From Candidatus Sumerlaeota bacterium (GTDB lineage: Bacteria > Sumerlaeota > Sumerlaeia > JAFGJS01), in assembly GCA_016928995.1 (NCBI GenBank), contig JAFGJS010000054.1, positions 22,536 through 86,535 on the forward strand: a stretch of DNA of 64,000 nucleotides, in the 5' to 3' direction. The notes beneath the pieces are model-generated. The model was not told the DNA's origin, did not search any database, and saw only the letters and a program-made list of their open reading frames with translations. Below are positions 9,435 through 18,842 of the stretch, one piece after another. Position 1 is the stretch's first letter; each line of letters opens with the position of its first letter. A program made the translations under genes and the position numbers.

Positions 9435-10806
9435 AGCGCAACGCCTCCACGGTCTTGATCCGGCAAGCCTGCAGCGAAGGCAGCACGCTCGCCGCCACCG
9501 TGATGATGAACGCAATCCCCACAATGATCGCAATCGACGCCGGCTCGATATGCACCGGCAGCGTCTCGATCCCATACACCGCCGAAGGCAGCTCGAACTT
9601 GATCCAGCGCTGAATCGCATAGCACCCCAGCAAACCCAGCCCCAGGCCGCAGCTCGCTCCGGCGAAGCCGATCAGCACGCCCTGCAGAATGAAAATCATC
9701 ATGATCTGCCGCGCGCCGCAGCCGATCGAACGCAAAATCCCGATCTCCCGCGTCTTCTCAATCACCACCATGATCAGCGTGCCGATGATGTTGAACGACG
9801 CCACGATCACGATCAGCGTCAGGATCGTATACATCGCCAGCCGCTCCAGCGCCAGCGCCTTGAAAAACTCCACGTTCCGCTCGCTCCAGCTCCCGATGCG
9901 ATACTGCCGCTGCGGATCCAGATACTGCGGACTCGCCGAACTCAAATCCTCCTGCAGCGATTCGCGGAAGCGCTCCACCGCCATCGGATCTTTCAGCTTG
10001 ATGTGAATCTTGTCCGCCACGTCGTCCATCAAGTATATGCTCTGCGCCGTCGCCAGCGTCACATACGCAAAGTTCGCGTCCAGCTCATACCACCCCGACT
10101 TGAACACGCCGCAGACCTGCAGCTTCACAATCTTCGGCCACGGCCCGTTCGCCGTCGCCGCGATCTGCGTGAAAGCATAAATCGAATCGCCCACCCGCAC
10201 GCGCAGTCGCCGCGCCATCTCCACGCCGATCATCACCTCGCGATCGCCGCGCGGCGCATGGCCCGGAATCAAATGCAACTCCGCCTCATACGGCTCCAGG
10301 CGCCGCCCCGCGGCCGTCCGGTACCACGCCAGACCCTGACTGTCGAACTCCAGCTGCAAATCCTTGCGGTCGATCTGCTCCAGAATATTTTCCTCAAGCT
10401 TGGTCACATTCCGTTCCAGCTCCGGAATCACGCCGAGGATGATCGCCCCTTGCTTCGGCGCATCAATCCCCAGCTCCGCCTGCAGCATCGCCTGCTTCTG
10501 AATCACCGGCGCCACTCCGGCGCCCTTCTCGCCGCTCACGACCATCGGATGCTTGGACAAACGTTTCGTCAGCTCCCGGTAATCATCCATCGGCTGGATC
10601 GACTGAACCTCCGCATGACTCAGCACGCCCAGAATCGTCCGCCGCAAATCCAGATCGAAACCGTCCAGCACCGAGATCACGATGATCAACGCCGTCACGC
10701 CGACCGCCACGCCCCCGGCTGAAATCAACGTAATCAACGAAAGCAGCCCCGACCGCTCGCGGCTGATTAAGTAGCGCAACGCAATATACGCTTCAAATTT
10801 CAACAA
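9427..10806 (-). CDS. lolC: LolC/LolE-family lipoprotein-releasing permease
   Basis: A 459-residue inner-membrane protein of the FtsX/LolCE fold. It begins LKFEAYIALRYLISRERSG, a typical LolC/E start, with a first membrane helix at about 22-48, a large periplasmic domain (about 50-310) and three C-terminal helices including the conserved GILRSIGCGARQIMMIFILQG stretch. It pairs with LolD to extract outer-membrane-bound lipoproteins. Translation probably starts at a TTG (10806) with AAAGGG about 5 bases upstream; no ATG is suitably placed. Only one permease is present, so a LolC homodimer (LolF-like) is possible. This gene supports an outer membrane. Confidence 0.92.
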   Translation of the reverse strand: MLKFEAYIALRYLISRERSGLLSLITLISAGGVAVGVTALIIVISVLDGFDLDLRRTILGVLSHAEVQSIQPMDDYRELTKRLSKHPMVVSGEKGAGVAPVIQKQAMLQAELGIDAPKQGAIILGVIPELERNVTKLEENILEQIDRKDLQLEFDSQGLAWYRTAAGRRLEPYEAELHLIPGHAPRGDREVMIGVEMARRLRVRVGDSIYAFTQIAATANGPWPKIVKLQVCGVFKSGWYELDANFAYVTLATAQSIYLMDDVADKIHIKLKDPMAVERFRESLQEDLSSASPQYLDPQRQYRIGSWSERNVEFFKALALERLAMYTILTLIVIVASFNIIGTLIMVVIEKTREIGILRSIGCGARQIMMIFILQGVLIGFAGASCGLGLGLLGCYAIQRWIKFELPSAVYGIETLPVHIEPASIAIIVGIAFIITVAASVLPSLQACRIKTVEALRYE

Positions 10807-10951
10807 ACCCTTTGATCCTATAAAAGAATATCACGTCCCCAACGGCGCCTTTCACCAGCGTCCGGAAAAAAACACTGTGGCTTGTCGTTGGGGATTGCAA
10901 GCGAGAAGTGCCTGCGCGTGCCGGAAAGACGCCCCACTGCAACCAAAGCGC

Positions 10952-11290
10952 TCAACCGCCCAGCTCCGCGACCGCCTCATCGGCGGTTTTAACGATCGAA
11001 AAAACACGGTTCAATTGCAACTGACGCAGCACCTTGTCCACAGTATCCGACAATCCGCACAAATAGAGAATTCCGTTGTTTTGCAGCTGGTGTTTTTGCA
11101 TCGTCAACAGGGAGCCGATCCCGCTGCTGTCGATAAATGACAACATCGATAAATCGAGCACAATTTTCTGCTGATCGGCGGTGATCGCATCCAATTTCAC
11201 CAGCAGTTCCCTGCTATTGCTGGTATTCAAGACATCGATTTGCGGCTTCGCAACCGTGCATCCTTGATGTTCAACAAGTTGGATTTCCAT
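10952..11290 (-). CDS. STAS-domain anti-sigma-factor antagonist
   Basis: A 112-residue single-domain STAS protein of SpoIIAA/RsbV type. The start at 11290 has an AGGAG 11 bases upstream. The phosphorylation loop is LSFIDSSGIGSLL, containing the conserved Asp-Ser-Ser, and the C-terminus (LYLCGLSDTVDKVLRQLQLNRVFSIVKTADEAV) is typical. Such proteins bind an anti-sigma kinase when unphosphorylated, releasing a sigma factor. No RsbW-type kinase is adjacent. An FHA-SpoIIE phosphatase at 53.7 kb is the kind of enzyme that could reactivate it, but a link between the two is inference. Confidence 0.92.
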   Translation of the reverse strand: MEIQLVEHQGCTVAKPQIDVLNTSNSRELLVKLDAITADQQKIVLDLSMLSFIDSSGIGSLLTMQKHQLQNNGILYLCGLSDTVDKVLRQLQLNRVFSIVKTADEAVAELGG

Positions 11291-11509
11291 GCCACCGCGT
11301 CTCCTTTGTGCGCATTGTATAGCATTCTGCGCAATTCGGTCTGACGAATTCAACAAAAAACACATAAAATGAATTCACGCACAATCTCCGCCGGATACAC
11401 ATTTTTTTGACGCCTTTTCCACGAATCCGCGCCAATCCAACGCTTGCTCCGCATTATCCAAATAATGCTCCAAAAAGAAGCGTTTTTTCATCTCAATCCT
11501 CGAATTCGC

Positions 11510-11537
11510 TTGACCCAAAACCAATTTTTGGTACACT
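11510..11537 (+). promoter_or_regulatory. Promoter for the nucleotidyltransferase gene
   Basis: TTGACC at 11510-11515 and TACACT at 11532-11537 are separated by 16 bases, a good sigma-70-type match. The spacer contains a near-palindrome, CCAATTTTTGG (11521-11531), which could be an operator. A transcript from here would have a leader of about 135 bases before the ATG at 11680. Confidence 0.55.
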
Positions 11538-11679
11538 GCAAGGTACGCGATCAAAGGGTGATTTCGTCAATCCCATTCTAGCTCATATTGCTGCAGTTTT
11601 TTTTCCTAAAATTGTTCATTTTCCGCTCATGTTCATCGTCTTACCGCCCGAAAAAAAGATAAATAGGGAGGAGGCGACC

Positions 11680-12534
11680 ATGATTTCAAACATCTGCATG
11701 CAACCACAATTACATGACAGGTCCGATTTTCCCGAACATCACAAACGTATCGTCCCACGAAATGGGGCGCCCCCCAAAGCCAGCGTCATTATCATGGCCG
11801 GTGGCTATGGCACCCGTCTTGGACCGCTGACCCAGCGAGTTCCAAAGCCGATGATCCCCGTGGGCAACCGCCCCGTCCTCGACCACATTCTCACTCACGT
11901 TCAAAACCACGGCTTCAACGACGTGGTCATCACGCTCCACTATCTCCCGCATATCATCCGGGAGCATTTCCAAAACCACCAGCGTGACGATTTGAAGCTG
12001 CAATTTTTCGAAGCCCAGGAAGACCTGGGAACCGCCGGCAGCGTGCGCGGCGCAAGCCTCCTCGCGCGCCACAACCGCCTGCTCGTGCTTTCCGGCGATC
12101 TGCTCACGAACTTCGATCTCGGCATGCTCCACCGCTTCCATCGCCGCCGCAAAAGCCTGATGACCGTCGCCCTCTGTCACGTGGACGACGCAAGGCAATA
12201 CGGCGTCGCGCACGTTCAGGAAAACGGACGCATCGACCGCTTTCAGGAAAAACCTGAAACCACGCCCGAGGGTGGAGCGTGGGTCAATGCAGGAATTTAC
12301 ATGATCGAACGCGAGGCGCTTAATCTCGCCCCGCCAGACAAATTTTACGATTTCTCACGCAATCTTATCCCGGAATTAATGGCGAGAAACATTCCGATCT
12401 ACGGCTGCAAGCTGCCCGGATACTGGTACGACATGGGCACCCCGCAAACCCTGCTGCAAGCAGAGCAGTTTCTACAACACAAGGGCGCATCCATCGGCAA
12501 TCGTAATCTCGCCAACGTCGCCGCCATCACATGA
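11680..12534 (+). CDS. Sugar-1-phosphate nucleotidyltransferase
   Basis: A 284-residue enzyme of the NTP-transferase superfamily, probably making an NDP-sugar from sugar 1-phosphate and NTP. The nucleotide-binding signature MAGGYGTRLGPLTQRVPKPM is at residues 39-58. VLSGDLLTNFDLG gives the metal-binding Asp, followed by FQEKPE and WVNAGIYMIE, typical of RmlA/ManC-like members. About 30 extra residues precede the core. The ATG at 11680 follows a perfect GGAGGAGG; the frame stays open further upstream but crosses the promoter at 11510-11537. The short length without an LbH acyltransferase tail suggests a stand-alone pyrophosphorylase. It has its own promoter and terminator. Substrate identity cannot be read from the sequence. 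Confidence 0.9.
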   Translation: MISNICMQPQLHDRSDFPEHHKRIVPRNGAPPKASVIIMAGGYGTRLGPLTQRVPKPMIPVGNRPVLDHILTHVQNHGFNDVVITLHYLPHIIREHFQNHQRDDLKLQFFEAQEDLGTAGSVRGASLLARHNRLLVLSGDLLTNFDLGMLHRFHRRRKSLMTVALCHVDDARQYGVAHVQENGRIDRFQEKPETTPEGGAWVNAGIYMIEREALNLAPPDKFYDFSRNLIPELMARNIPIYGCKLPGYWYDMGTPQTLLQAEQFLQHKGASIGNRNLANVAAIT

Positions 12535-12573
12535 AAGACGCGACATTCACCATTTGCCGCGGCGACACAACGA

Positions 12574-12614
12574 GAAAGCGCTCCCGAAGCATCGCGGAGC
12601 GCTTTCCCTTTTTT
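12574..12614 (+). terminator. Rho-independent terminator
   Basis: A perfect 11-base stem (GAAAGCGCTCC at 12574-12584 with GGAGCGCTTTC at 12596-12606), an 11-base loop and a T6 tract at 12609-12614. It lies 40 bases after the nucleotidyltransferase stop and separates it from the beta-helix gene. Confidence 0.9.
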
Positions 12615-12670
12615 CACCAACAGCACCGCCAATCATGAATGCATCCTCGCGCACACAGTATTGAATCAGC

Positions 12671-14095
12671 ATGAACCGCGCCTTCGCCTCAGCAACCGCC
12701 CTGCTTCTCATCCTCGCAGCTCAAATCGCGCATGCGGCCGTCTATGAAGTCGGCCCCACACAAACATTGACCGCCTGCGGCGGCGTCCCCTGGGAAAGCC
12801 TCGAGCCCGGCGACATCGTCCGCATCCACTGGCGCGAAGATGCCTACAACGAAAAATGGGTCATCGGACGACAGGGAACCGCGGAGGCCTGGATCACCGT
12901 CCGCGGCGTGCCCGGACCGCAAGGCCAGCTCCCCGTCATCGACGGCCGCAATGCCACGACGCGCAGCCAGCTCAACTTCTGGAACGAAAGCCGCGGCGTG
13001 ATCAAAATCGGCGGATCAAACACGCCGCCCGACACCACGCCGCAATACATCCGGATCGAAAACCTCGACATCCGCAGCGGACGCCCGCCCTATTCCTTCA
13101 CCGGACGCGACGGGCTGACTTATTATGTCAACAACTGCGCCGCCCTCTACGTTGAAAAAGGCGAGCACCTCATTTTCCGCAACTGCACCGTGCACGACTG
13201 CGGCAACGGCATCTTCGCCGGGTCGCTCTCCAAGGACATCCTCGTCGAATACTGCACGATCTACGACAACAGCATCGAAGACCGCTACTACGAGCACAAC
13301 AACTACACCGAATGCGACGGCATCATTTTTCAATACAACCACTTCGGCCCCACGCGCGATGGAACCGGCGGCAACAACCTCAAGGACCGCTCCGCGGGCT
13401 GCGTCATCCGCTACAACTGGATCGAAGGCGGCAACCGCCAGCTCGACCTCGTGGACAGCGACAATCTCTACACGCTGCCAAGCTACAACCAAACCTACGT
13501 CTACGGCAACATCCTGATCGAACCCGACGGCGCCGGCAACAACCAGATCGCCCACTACGGCGGCGACAGCGGCGAGGAAACCTATTACCGCAAAGGCGCG
13601 CTCCACTTCTACCACAACACCGTCATCTCCACCCGCAGCGGCAACACCACCCTCCTGCGCCTCTCCAGCGACGGCGAAACCGCCGACATGCGCAACAACA
13701 TCATCTACGCCACGGCCGGCGGCAGCTACCTGGCCCTGATGAATGAAGATGGCGTCCTGCGCATGCGCCACAACTGGCTCAACACCGGTTGGACCGAAAC
13801 CCACAGCGGACAGCCCGTCACCATCATCGACGAAGGCGGCAACATCACCGGCGCCGAACCCGGCTTCATCAACTTCGCCGTGCAAAACTTCCGCCTGCAA
13901 TCAACCTCTCCCTGCCTCGATCTGGCGGCATCCCTCCACCTCGACGCCGCCACGCATCCTATCCTCTTCGAATACATTCAACACGCCGCCCGCGAAACCC
14001 GCACGCCCTACGGCGACGCCCTCGACCTCGGCGCCTACGAATACACCATCCCCCCCAGCGCCTCCGCACAACCATCATGGCTCCTGTTGAATTGA
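12671..14095 (+). CDS. Secreted right-handed parallel beta-helix protein
   Basis: A 474-residue exported protein. A signal peptide is clear at residues 1-22 (hydrophobic core ALLLILAAQIA, cleavage after AHA). The body shows repeated short strands with Asn/Cys ladder features (LIFRNCTVHDCGNGIF, ILVEYCTIYDNSIEDRYY, CVIRYNWIEGGNRQLDL, LHFYHNTVISTRSGN, ADMRNNIIYATAGG), typical of the pectate-lyase-like or periplasmic copper-binding NosD fold. The C-terminus ends GDALDLGAYEY, a common close of such secreted proteins. It is probably a polysaccharide-binding or polysaccharide-cleaving enzyme, but no catalytic residues can be assigned. It follows a terminator, so it is transcribed separately. Confidence 0.8.
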   Translation: MNRAFASATALLLILAAQIAHAAVYEVGPTQTLTACGGVPWESLEPGDIVRIHWREDAYNEKWVIGRQGTAEAWITVRGVPGPQGQLPVIDGRNATTRSQLNFWNESRGVIKIGGSNTPPDTTPQYIRIENLDIRSGRPPYSFTGRDGLTYYVNNCAALYVEKGEHLIFRNCTVHDCGNGIFAGSLSKDILVEYCTIYDNSIEDRYYEHNNYTECDGIIFQYNHFGPTRDGTGGNNLKDRSAGCVIRYNWIEGGNRQLDLVDSDNLYTLPSYNQTYVYGNILIEPDGAGNNQIAHYGGDSGEETYYRKGALHFYHNTVISTRSGNTTLLRLSSDGETADMRNNIIYATAGGSYLALMNEDGVLRMRHNWLNTGWTETHSGQPVTIIDEGGNITGAEPGFINFAVQNFRLQSTSPCLDLAASLHLDAATHPILFEYIQHAARETRTPYGDALDLGAYEYTIPPSASAQPSWLLLN

Positions 14096-14753
14096 CAACA
14101 CACACTATTCAATATAGAAATATCCAGCTACGATTAATGTTGCTGGATTGAAATGATCAACAATCCCTCTATTTATTAGAATTTGAAAGATACTCTAGCT
14201 AAAAGAAATCACCCTTGGCTTAAATACTGACTTGTTTTGAATGTATCTGAAAATTCAATAAAGCTTGACGGATTGCCAATTCAGCAATATAAATAGTATT
14301 CATGCTTTGCTGATGGCATTCGTCAATTATGTTTGACATGTCGGTTTATATCTTTTTGATAAGGTCATGCCGGAATTGTAGACAAATTGCACTGAGTTTC
14401 CAAATTGATCACGTAAACTCGCAGTTGCTCAAATCATCCGGACAATGACATTGCGCGCCAGCTCACAGAAGGGAACGCCCTGAGCGGCGCAAAAGAAGAA
14501 AGATCTCAGCTCCGGCCGTCCTCAACGCAGGACGCGCCCGGAAGCATTGATTTTCATGGGATGATCCTGCGCGCCGCACGGCCAAGCCGGCCCGCGCAGG
14601 GAATTGGCCTGAAGCCGCCGACAAGCGGCGGGGGAGCGAATCAACAACATAGCGAAGGATGACAGAGGCGCGGAGGATTCGATTTTAGCCGGTTCGCGTG
14701 CGCAAAGGACGCATGGCCAGCAAACCGGGCAATCTTTTTGAATCGAGAAGCGC
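14096..14753. other. AT-rich intergenic region
   Basis: About 660 bases, strikingly AT-rich from 14100 to 14420 compared with its neighbours, then returning to G+C-rich sequence. A TTGACA at 14333-14338 is a plausible -35 box but lacks a convincing -10 partner. No open frame with a ribosome binding site and no RNA signature is visible. It probably carries the promoter of the histidine kinase gene and may be a scar of an old insertion. Confidence 0.4.
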
Positions 14754-17225
14754 ATGAACGCTCGCCAGGAAAACAAGCAGTTCCGTCTGTTGACGGTGGA
14801 AGATGAGGAACAGATCTTGGAACTGGCCATGCTCCGTCTGGGAGAATATGGCTATACGATCGATCCCGCCAGCACGGGCGCGAAAGCACTCGAACTGCTG
14901 AAAAAAAACGATTATGATTTGATGCTGCTGGATTACCGGCTGCCGGACATGACCGGACTGCAGCTCATCGAACGCCTGCAAAAAACCAAGTCACCGCCGC
15001 CCTTCATCGTCATGTCCGGGCATAGCGACATCAAGATTTCATCCGAAATGGTCAAAGCCGGAGCGCGCGACTTTCTGGTCAAAGATCCCCATTTCTTCGA
15101 GCTGCTGCCGATCACCGTCCGCAGAAACCTGGAGCAAAACGCGCTCGAGGCCGAAGTCGCGGAGATGGAGGAATTGCGCCAGGCCCTGCGCCGCGCCGAA
15201 GCCGCCAACGAAGCTAAAAGCGAATTCCTGGCCAGCATGAGCCACGAAATCCGCACACCGATGAACGGCATCATGGGCATCCTGAATTTCCTGATCAAAA
15301 CCGTCCAGGACGAGCAACAGCACGCCTATCTCCGCACGGCCCGCCAATCCGCGCAGGAACTGCTCCGCATCATCAACGACATCCTCGATTTCTCTAAAGT
15401 CGAAGCCGGCAAACTCATCATCGAATGCATCGACTTCGACCTCCATGAATGCATCGAAGAACTCGGCGACATCCATGCCCAACGCGCCCAGGAGCGCGGA
15501 AACGAACTCATCATCGCCATCGACTCCAATACGCCCCGCTGGATCAAGGGCGATCCCGTGCGCCTGCATCAGGTTCTGAACAACCTCGTCGGCAACGCGC
15601 TCAAATTCACACGCGACGGCGAAGTGATCGTCTCCGTCAAGATGAAAGAGTCCCAAGCCGAAACCAACATGCTCGAATTTTGCGTCCGCGACACTGGCAT
15701 CGGCATCTCGCACGAAGCGCAGCAACGCATCTTTGAGCCCTTCATGCAATACGATCAGACCACCGCCCGGAAATTCGGCGGCTCCGGACTCGGGCTGGCC
15801 ATCTCGCGCAAACTCGTCCGCCTGATGGGCGGCGAGATCACGCTCGAAAGCGAAAAGGGCGGCGGCGCCGAATTCCATTTCACCATCCCCGCCGGTCAAT
15901 CAAGGCTGCAGGTTCAACTCGGCTCGCAATCGCTGGAAACCCTCCGAGGCGTCCGGGTGCTGCTGGCCGAAACGCACGTCGTGGCCAACCAGGCCCTCGC
16001 CGGGCAAATGCAACGCTGGGGCTGCGAAGTCACCCCCGCCTACTCCGTCCATCAAGCCTGGCAGCTCGTCGAACAAGCCTACGGAACCGGCAGGCCGTTT
16101 CAAATCGGCGTGTTCGACTTCCACTTCCCGGACGGCACGGCGGTCGACCTGGCGCGGCGCCTGCGCAGAAGCGACGGCGCCTCAGCCCTGGCCCTGATTC
16201 TCATCTCCGGCACCATCGAACTGGACCGCCAGGAAGTCGATGCATGCGGCTTCCAGCAAGTCCTCTCCAAACCCGCTCGCGCATCCATGCTCCGCCTCGC
16301 GCTCCACGAGTGCCTTCACGCCGAAAAAAACTCAACAGAGCGCACAAAAACAGCGCAACGCAAGGCAACGCCCAATCCCAAACAAAACTACCGCATCCTG
16401 ATCGTCGAAGACAACGAGACCAACCGGCAAGTCATGAAGCTGCACCTGGAATCCTTCGGGCTGCAATGCGACCCGGCCTGCGACGGCATCGCCGCTCTCG
16501 TCGCCATGAAAAGCACAACCTACGATTTAATCATGCTCGATTGCCAGATGCCCATGATGGACGGATTTGACACCGCCCGCAGAATCCGGGAATGGGAACG
16601 AGGCGAGAGGCGCGTTCCAATTGTCGCCGTGACGGCGCACGCATTGACCGGATACCGCCAAAAATGCCTGGAAGCCGGCATGGACGACTACATCTGCAAA
16701 CCCATTGAGGAAGAAGAACTGCTGAGCGTCCTGACCCGCCTTCTCCCGGACTTCACCTGTCAACCGCATGAACAGATCGGCCGGATCATTCCATCGCCAC
16801 CTCACGAGCACGCAACGCCGGACGCCGGCCTCAGGCGGGACATCCTGGCGGAATCGCCGAACGAGCAGATGGTGCTGGGAGGGCTGCGCTTCAACCTTAC
16901 GCGCCTGAAAAACCTGAGCCGCATCAACGCCGATATCGCCGAGATGATCCATCGCTTTTGCATCAATAAAAAAAAGAACCTGGACGACATGGAACTCGCC
17001 CTGGAAATGAGAGATCTCGCCAGCATCGCACTTTTGAGCCACAGCATCAGGGGCGCCGGATCGGAGCTCGGGCTCAAAGACATCATGGAAGCCGCGCAGA
17101 CCATGGAACAGCTGGCCGAAGCTGAGAAACTCGATGAAATCGCCGAATGGATCCCGCGCCTTCGCGGGCTGATCGACGTTCTGGATCAAATCGATCTGAA
17201 ACACCTTCCCGTCGAAGGCCGTTGA
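14754..17225 (+). CDS. Hybrid sensor histidine kinase (REC-HisKA-HATPase-REC*-REC-Hpt)
   Basis: An 823-residue cytoplasmic multi-step phosphorelay protein without membrane segments. The domains run as follows. The N-terminal receiver covers about 10-125, with Asp60 in [11 protein letters not shown] coiled linker spans 128-155. HisKA carries His164 in [12 protein letters not shown]. HATPase_c has the N box [15 protein letters not shown]1 DTGIG (313-317) and G2 GGSGLGLAI (342-350). A degenerate receiver covers about 398-520, with FDFHFPD. A canonical receiver has Asp596 in [12 protein letters not shown], followed by Lys649. The C-terminal Hpt domain carries His763 in [14 protein letters not shown]. 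The N-terminal receiver suggests input from another kinase. No output regulator is adjacent. Confidence 0.95.
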   Translation: MNARQENKQFRLLTVEDEEQILELAMLRLGEYGYTIDPASTGAKALELLKKNDYDLMLLDYRLPDMTGLQLIERLQKTKSPPPFIVMSGHSDIKISSEMVKAGARDFLVKDPHFFELLPITVRRNLEQNALEAEVAEMEELRQALRRAEAANEAKSEFLASMSHEIRTPMNGIMGILNFLIKTVQDEQQHAYLRTARQSAQELLRIINDILDFSKVEAGKLIIECIDFDLHECIEELGDIHAQRAQERGNELIIAIDSNTPRWIKGDPVRLHQVLNNLVGNALKFTRDGEVIVSVKMKESQAETNMLEFCVRDTGIGISHEAQQRIFEPFMQYDQTTARKFGGSGLGLAISRKLVRLMGGEITLESEKGGGAEFHFTIPAGQSRLQVQLGSQSLETLRGVRVLLAETHVVANQALAGQMQRWGCEVTPAYSVHQAWQLVEQAYGTGRPFQIGVFDFHFPDGTAVDLARRLRRSDGASALALILISGTIELDRQEVDACGFQQVLSKPARASMLRLALHECLHAEKNSTERTKTAQRKATPNPKQNYRILIVEDNETNRQVMKLHLESFGLQCDPACDGIAALVAMKSTTYDLIMLDCQMPMMDGFDTARRIREWERGERRVPIVAVTAHALTGYRQKCLEAGMDDYICKPIEEEELLSVLTRLLPDFTCQPHEQIGRIIPSPPHEHATPDAGLRRDILAESPNEQMVLGGLRFNLTRLKNLSRINADIAEMIHRFCINKKKNLDDMELALEMRDLASIALLSHSIRGAGSELGLKDIMEAAQTMEQLAEAEKLDEIAEWIPRLRGLIDVLDQIDLKHLPVEGR

Positions 17226-17572
17226 AAACAACACGTCGATTTTGAGCGTTTCTTGCTTTGTTGAAAACCTTATCTCGTACTCCTACTCATCGTAGCGGCA
17301 CTCTTTCTCGAATTGATCGCTTTCGTGCCGATTGTAACATATAGCGTAAACATAAAGGCGGGTTGCCTCCCTTTTCAATTGAGGCGTCCTACGGACAGCC
17401 TCGTGTTTTGGATTTATCCTGATCCGCAAAATGAACGCTGTTTACGAAACGGTCCAAACGCATCAACCAAGCTCTCAACCAGACTATGAATCACACCGAA
17501 TGAAATAAAAGAACATGCGCCGTACGTAGATCCTTGCGGAAATTTCTCTGAACCGGCAGACACAGCAGCCGC
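17226..17572. other. Convergent intergenic region
   Basis: About 347 bases between the ends of two convergent genes. It contains repeat copy A (17240-17338). The remainder, 17340-17572, shows no open frame or hairpin terminator that I can support. Confidence 0.5.
17240..17338. repeat. Dispersed CTCGTACTCG palindromic repeat, copy A (half)
   Basis: Contains TTGCTTTGTTGAAAACC, then TATCTCGTACTCCTACTC, CGTAGCGGCACTC and ATCGCTTTCGTGCCG. These match, in the same order, the reverse complement of the right half of copy B at 22.6 kb. Only one half of the palindrome is present here. It lies between the hybrid kinase gene and the 3' end of the Ser/Thr kinase gene. Confidence 0.75.
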
Positions 17573-18826
17573 TCAATTCAGTTGAACCTCGACATCGCCC
17601 AAACGCAGACGATCACCGGCTTGAACCAGCAATGATCTCTTGTCAGGAAGCCGGATCCATTCTATTCCGCTCCAGCGATAGGAGCCATTTCTGCCAACGG
17701 ACTCAAGCCATGTCTCGGGTCCGATGCGATGGAAGATGGCATGCCGCTCCGACACCATCCGAGAGTTCCCCAGCTCCGTGCGGCCAATCACCGTCGAACC
17801 GTTCACTAAATGGATCGCGCCGCCATGGCCGCTGATCCTCATGGTCAAATGCGGGTACGGGGCGCCGCATAGCGGGCAAGCAATCTTTGATACATCAATA
17901 ATGCAAGGGCAGCCGCATTTGGGATTCGGGCAGCAATATACGGCATGAAACGCCTTGTTGAGATTATCCTTCCATCTGTTCGCTGACGGCCGTTCTGCCG
18001 GATGAACGCTCACGGCATTCCGGAACAATCTCGCCAGATCGGTGTTCAGAATCGCGGTGGGATATCCAAACGTCTTGCCCCCCCCGCCTGGATCCGTGTA
18101 TGCAGGATCCATCAGCCACTTGCCGGCGCACATCGCCTTCTGGAAATCATTCGCGTTGCTGTCGTTGCCTGCGGAAGGATGACAGAGAAGAATGATTTCA
18201 TGCATCAACACGCCCAGCGAATACAGGTCTGTCAACAGCGTCGGCACAGCAGGCCGCTCTTGCGCCAAAGCCTTTCGCAATTCAGGGGCCATGTAGAGAT
18301 TGTGCCCGATGCACGGCGGCGGCGGAATCCCTGGAGCGCTGAAATTATCCAAATCGATAATCGCGAGATGCAGCGCGGTGCCAATACGATGGACGATCAG
18401 ATTCTCTGCGTGCAGGTCGCCATGGGCGATCTCACGATCGTGCAGCACGCAGATTGCATGAGCCAACGCGATAGCCAGCTGCAATTCTTCAATGAACGTC
18501 GACTTGGGATTTCGCAGAAACTCTTCGAGCAATTGCCCCTGCGCCAACGGCGTGTAATGCCCAACCAGGCTTCCTTCGCTCAACATATCGACAGGAGGCA
18601 TAAGGACAGGACATGCTGAATGCAAATCTTGATCGATCAGAAACCGCAAGCGTTCTACTGTGGCGCTTTTCACGAATCGCTTGTGGAAGACTTTCAGCAC
18701 GCCATCCTGACCAGTATCGGCCTCGGTCACCCGATAAGCCTCGCCCTGCCCTCCCGCCTTGATCATGCTTTTAACGCAGAGACATCGACCGGAATCGGTT
18801 TTAATGATTTCGCCTTTTGGGATCAT
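17573..18826 (-). CDS. Ser/Thr protein kinase with zinc ribbon and FHA domain
   Basis: A 417-residue soluble kinase. Catalytic motifs are GGQGEAY (25-31), Lys45 in VLKVF, HGDLHAEN (135-142) and DLDN (158-161) in place of DFG. The metal-binding Asp is kept, so it is probably active. Residues 298-320 form a Cys-rich zinc ribbon (CCPNPKCGCPC, then CPLC). An FHA phosphothreonine-binding domain occupies about 337-417 (VIGRTELGNSRMVSERHA). The start at 18826 follows AGGAGG by seven bases. It is the last gene of the block, 16 bases after the PP2C gene. Kinase, PP2C and vWA genes together match a TerY-P-type phosphorylation triad. Confidence 0.9.
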   Translation of the reverse strand: MIPKGEIIKTDSGRCLCVKSMIKAGGQGEAYRVTEADTGQDGVLKVFHKRFVKSATVERLRFLIDQDLHSACPVLMPPVDMLSEGSLVGHYTPLAQGQLLEEFLRNPKSTFIEELQLAIALAHAICVLHDREIAHGDLHAENLIVHRIGTALHLAIIDLDNFSAPGIPPPPCIGHNLYMAPELRKALAQERPAVPTLLTDLYSLGVLMHEIILLCHPSAGNDSNANDFQKAMCAGKWLMDPAYTDPGGGGKTFGYPTAILNTDLARLFRNAVSVHPAERPSANRWKDNLNKAFHAVYCCPNPKCGCPCIIDVSKIACPLCGAPYPHLTMRISGHGGAIHLVNGSTVIGRTELGNSRMVSERHAIFHRIGPETWLESVGRNGSYRWSGIEWIRLPDKRSLLVQAGDRLRLGDVEVQLN

Positions 18827-18842
18827 TGCATGGCCTCCTTTC

